Program-made: the position numbers and the translations under genes | NCBI GenBank assembly: GCA_025464545.1 | Contig: JAODMA010000244.1 | Coordinates: 1 to 7,748, forward strand | Length of the DNA: 7,748 nt | Reading direction: 5' to 3' | Source: Arthrobacter sp. | Lineage (GTDB): Bacteria; Actinomycetota; Actinomycetes; Actinomycetales; Micrococcaceae | The notes under the pieces: model-generated | What the model was told of the DNA's origin: nothing | Databases searched by the model: none | Seen by the model: the letters and a program-made list of their open reading frames with translations, nothing else | Shown: piece by piece, positions 6,027-7,748 of the stretch | How the letters are laid out: the number at the start of each line of letters is the position of its first letter | How positions within the stretch are numbered: the first letter of the stretch is position 1

Positions 6027-7546
6027 TCCTGGAAGTACTCGATCTTCGCGCCGATGGTGTTGAGCCGCTCGGCCAGATCCTCGTAGCCGCGCTCGATCAC
6101 GTAGATGTTGCGCAGCTCCGAGACCCCACGGGCGGCGAGCATGGCAAGCAGCAGGCAGGCCGCGGGGCGGAGCGCCGGCGGGCAGCCCACTTCGGCCGCA
6201 CGCCACTTGGTGGGGCCGTTGACGTAGATCCGGTGCGGATCCAGCAGCTGCACCTGGGCGCCGAGCTTGTTCAGCTCCGTCAGGTAGATCGCACGGTTCT
6301 CATACACCCGGTCGTGGATCATGGTTTGGCCGTCGGCGTTGGCGGCAATGACCGCGAAGAAGGGCAGATTGTCGATGTTCAGCCCGGGGAACGGCATCGG
6401 GTGGATCTTGTCCTCCGGTGCCCGCAATTCCGAGGGCTTGGTGGTGACATCCACCAGCCGGGTGCGGCCGTTGCGGGCCAGGTATTCGCCCGACACCTCA
6501 AGGCCCTGGCCCATTTGTTCCAAGGTCGCGAGTTCGATCTCCATGAACTCGATGGGGACGCGGCGGATGGTGACTTCCGAGTTCGTCACGATGCCGGCGG
6601 TGATCAGACTCATCGCCTCGATCGGGTCCTCGGAGGGAAAGTACTCGATGTCGGCGTCGACCGAGGGGCGGCCGGTGATCTTCAGCGTGGTGGTACCCAC
6701 GCCCTGGATCTCGACGCCGAGCATCTGCAGGTAGAAGCACAGATCCTGCACCATGTAGTTGGGGCTGGCATTGCGGATGATCGTGGTGCCGGGCCGGTGG
6801 GCCGCGGCCATGATCGCGTTCTCGGTGACGGTGTCGCCGCGTTCGCTCAGCACGAAGGACCGGTCATCCCCGTCCGGCGGGGGCGCCTGCACCGCGTAGA
6901 ACCCGGCCTTCGCCTCGACCCTGAGGCCGAACTGGCGCAGCGCCTGCATGTGCGGCTGGACGGTGCGGGTGCCGAGGTCACAGCCGCCGGCGTACGGCAG
7001 GCGGTATTCATCGGATTCATCCAGCAGCGGGCCGAGCAGCATGATGACGCTGCGGGTCCGGCGGGCTGCCTCCACGTCCATGGAAGCGAGGTCGAGCACG
7101 GCGGGGCGGCGGATCTGCAGATCGTTCGCGTTGAGCCAGGTGCATTCGACGCCGATGCTGGTCAGCACCTCCACAATCCGGTTGACTTCCTCGATCCGGG
7201 CCAGCCGGCGCAGCGTAGTGGTGCCGCGGTTGATCAGGCTGGCACACAGCAGTGCGACACCGGCGTTCTTGCTGCTGTTGACATCCACCGACCCGGACAG
7301 GGTGCGTCCGCCCTCGACCCGCAGGTGCGTCATCTGCGGGCGACCGACTTTAACGATGCTGCGGCCAAAAATTGATTCCAGCCGCTGGATCATTCTCAGG
7401 CTCAGGTTCTGCTTCCCTTGTTCCATCCGGGCAACCGCGCTCTGGCTGGTGCCCAGCTCGGCGGCGAGCTGTCCCTGGGTCCAGCCCTTCTGGCCGCGGG
7501 CATCGCGGAGCAGGGCGCCTACGTGTTCAGCAGTCTCTTGAGTCAT
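6023..7546 (-). CDS. murA: XRE helix-turn-helix fused to UDP-GlcNAc enolpyruvyl transferase (MurA type)
   Basis: A 507-residue fusion. Residues about 8-62 form an XRE/Cro-type helix-turn-helix, with helices 2-3 in [20 protein letters not shown] at 23-42. Residues about 73-507 are a full-length MurA domain, which transfers enolpyruvate from PEP to UDP-N-acetylglucosamine in the first committed step of peptidoglycan synthesis. Catalytic positions appear intact by motif comparison with E. coli MurA: Lys93 in SSKN (Lys22), Arg165 (Arg91), Cys189 in GGCDLGTR (Cys115, the fosfomycin-modified residue), Arg194 (Arg120), Asp392 in NIDNLPF (Asp305) and Arg460 (Arg397). The C-terminus [19 protein letters not shown] is typical of the family. 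The ATG at 7546 is chosen over a TTG two codons earlier. E. coli MurA has no HTH; I recall such fusions in other actinobacteria, often beside a second, plain murA. Whether it also acts as a regulator is unknown. Confidence 0.93.
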   Translation of the reverse strand: MTQETAEHVGALLRDARGQKGWTQGQLAAELGTSQSAVARMEQGKQNLSLRMIQRLESIFGRSIVKVGRPQMTHLRVEGGRTLSGSVDVNSSKNAGVALLCASLINRGTTTLRRLARIEEVNRIVEVLTSIGVECTWLNANDLQIRRPAVLDLASMDVEAARRTRSVIMLLGPLLDESDEYRLPYAGGCDLGTRTVQPHMQALRQFGLRVEAKAGFYAVQAPPPDGDDRSFVLSERGDTVTENAIMAAAHRPGTTIIRNASPNYMVQDLCFYLQMLGVEIQGVGTTTLKITGRPSVDADIEYFPSEDPIEAMSLITAGIVTNSEVTIRRVPIEFMEIELATLEQMGQGLEVSGEYLARNGRTRLVDVTTKPSELRAPEDKIHPMPFPGLNIDNLPFFAVIAANADGQTMIHDRVYENRAIYLTELNKLGAQVQLLDPHRIYVNGPTKWRAAEVGCPPALRPAACLLLAMLAARGVSELRNIYVIERGYEDLAERLNTIGAKIEYFQD

Positions 7547-7552
7547 ATCCAA

Positions 7553-7558
7553 AAAATA
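7553..7558 (-). promoter_or_regulatory. Possible -10 box for leaderless HTH-MurA transcript
   Basis: On the minus strand TATTTT lies 6 nt before the ATG at 7546, in a conspicuous A/T-rich patch (7547-7560) within GC-rich DNA, and no Shine-Dalgarno sequence precedes the ATG. This arrangement fits a leaderless transcript. A -35 box is not clear. Confidence 0.35.
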
Positions 7559-7569
7559 TCACGAATGAG

Positions 7570-7584
7570 TTACCAGGAGGGTAA
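7570..7584. promoter_or_regulatory. Inverted repeat TTACC-N5-GGTAA, candidate operator
   Basis: TTACC (7570-7574) and GGTAA (7580-7584) are perfect reverse complements around AGGAG. The site lies 24 bp upstream of the HTH-MurA ATG and 12 bp upstream of its candidate -10 box, where a repressor or self-binding XRE protein could act. The arms are short, so chance is possible. The rest of the gap 7585-7676 shows only a weak CCCGC/GCGGG stem (7620-7624 with 7640-7644). Confidence 0.3.
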
Positions 7585-7676
7585 AGTACTGCCGAAATGC
7601 TGTAAGCCTCACAGAAATACCCGCCCTGTGCGATAAATAGCGGGATCTGGTCCTGATGGAGTTCGGTCCGCGCCCG

Positions 7677-7748
7677 CTACTGCGGGGTGAGGAACACGAG
7701 GTTCCAGGTCCCGGCCAGGAGCGCCGCGGTGACGGCGGCCGCGGCGAT
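7677..7748 (-). CDS. C-terminal fragment of a hydrophobic (probably membrane) protein
   Basis: A frame open from the right edge ends at TAG (7677-7679) and gives 23 residues, rich in Ala/Leu/Val with a GTWNLVFLTPQ end. This looks like the last membrane helix of an integral membrane protein. Only the end is present, so the family cannot be named. It is codirectional with the HTH-MurA gene, about 130 bp upstream of it. Confidence 0.5.
   Translation of the reverse strand: MAAAAVTAALLAGTWNLVFLTPQ

Noticed and set aside
4678..7375. Long plus-strand open frames (4678-6063 and 5735-7375) opposite GCS2 and HTH-MurA
   Set aside because: Both mirror strong conserved enzymes on the minus strand and have no recognisable motifs of their own.
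7567..7638. Small plus-strand ORF of 23 codons upstream of HTH-MurA
   Set aside because: No ribosome binding site at a suitable distance, no recognisable content, and it overlaps the promoter region of the minus-strand gene.

Overview
The window is high-GC actinobacterial DNA, most likely from Arthrobacter, Pseudarthrobacter or a close Micrococcaceae relative. That is an inference from three things: strong G/C third-position bias, a SAM-IV class riboswitch (essentially an actinobacterial RNA), and a MurA enzyme carrying an N-terminal helix-turn-helix domain. No mobile element, tRNA, rRNA or CRISPR array is visible. Gene density is normal except for one unusually long and structured intergenic region.

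Layout. (1) Positions 32-2054, minus strand: a two-gene unit, an ATP-grasp ligase (GTG start at 2054) followed by a membrane-anchored family 2 glycosyltransferase. The two overlap by 14 nt, and a hairpin follows the second stop. (2) Positions 2055-2621: about 570 bp between divergent genes with no credible CDS. It holds a 12-bp palindrome, several hairpins and a short tandem array of 18-bp units built on ATGTCC at 23/21/23-bp spacing, preceded by an inverted relative of the unit. (3) Positions 2622-4709, plus strand: a SAM-IV riboswitch leads an operon of a DUF1737 protein, a single-domain rhodanese and a PLP-dependent homoserine sulfhydrylase (metZ-like). The genes are joined by an ATGA overlap and a directly abutting stop/start. 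(4) Positions 4696-5910, minus strand: a GCS2/YbdK-type carboxylate-amine ligase, converging on metZ with a 14-bp tail-to-tail overlap. (5) Positions 6023-7546, minus strand: an XRE-HTH/MurA fusion with its active-site residues intact, ending in a strong hairpin that contains the stop codon. (6) Positions 7677-7748: the C-terminus of a hydrophobic protein entering from the right edge.

How the parts work together. The central operon is a coherent methionine-biosynthesis unit: when SAM is plentiful the riboswitch should lower expression of the sulfhydrylase and its two small partners. The rhodanese could carry sulfane sulfur for that chemistry. The role of DUF1737 is unknown, and its place as first gene under the riboswitch is the best functional clue to it. 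The MurA fusion makes the first committed step of peptidoglycan synthesis and may bind DNA as well. The ATP-grasp/glycosyltransferase pair looks like a small uncharacterised cell-envelope or glycoconjugate module. Nothing here is a clear new defence or mobile system. The most unusual elements are the ATGTCC array, the DUF1737 link and the HTH-MurA fusion.
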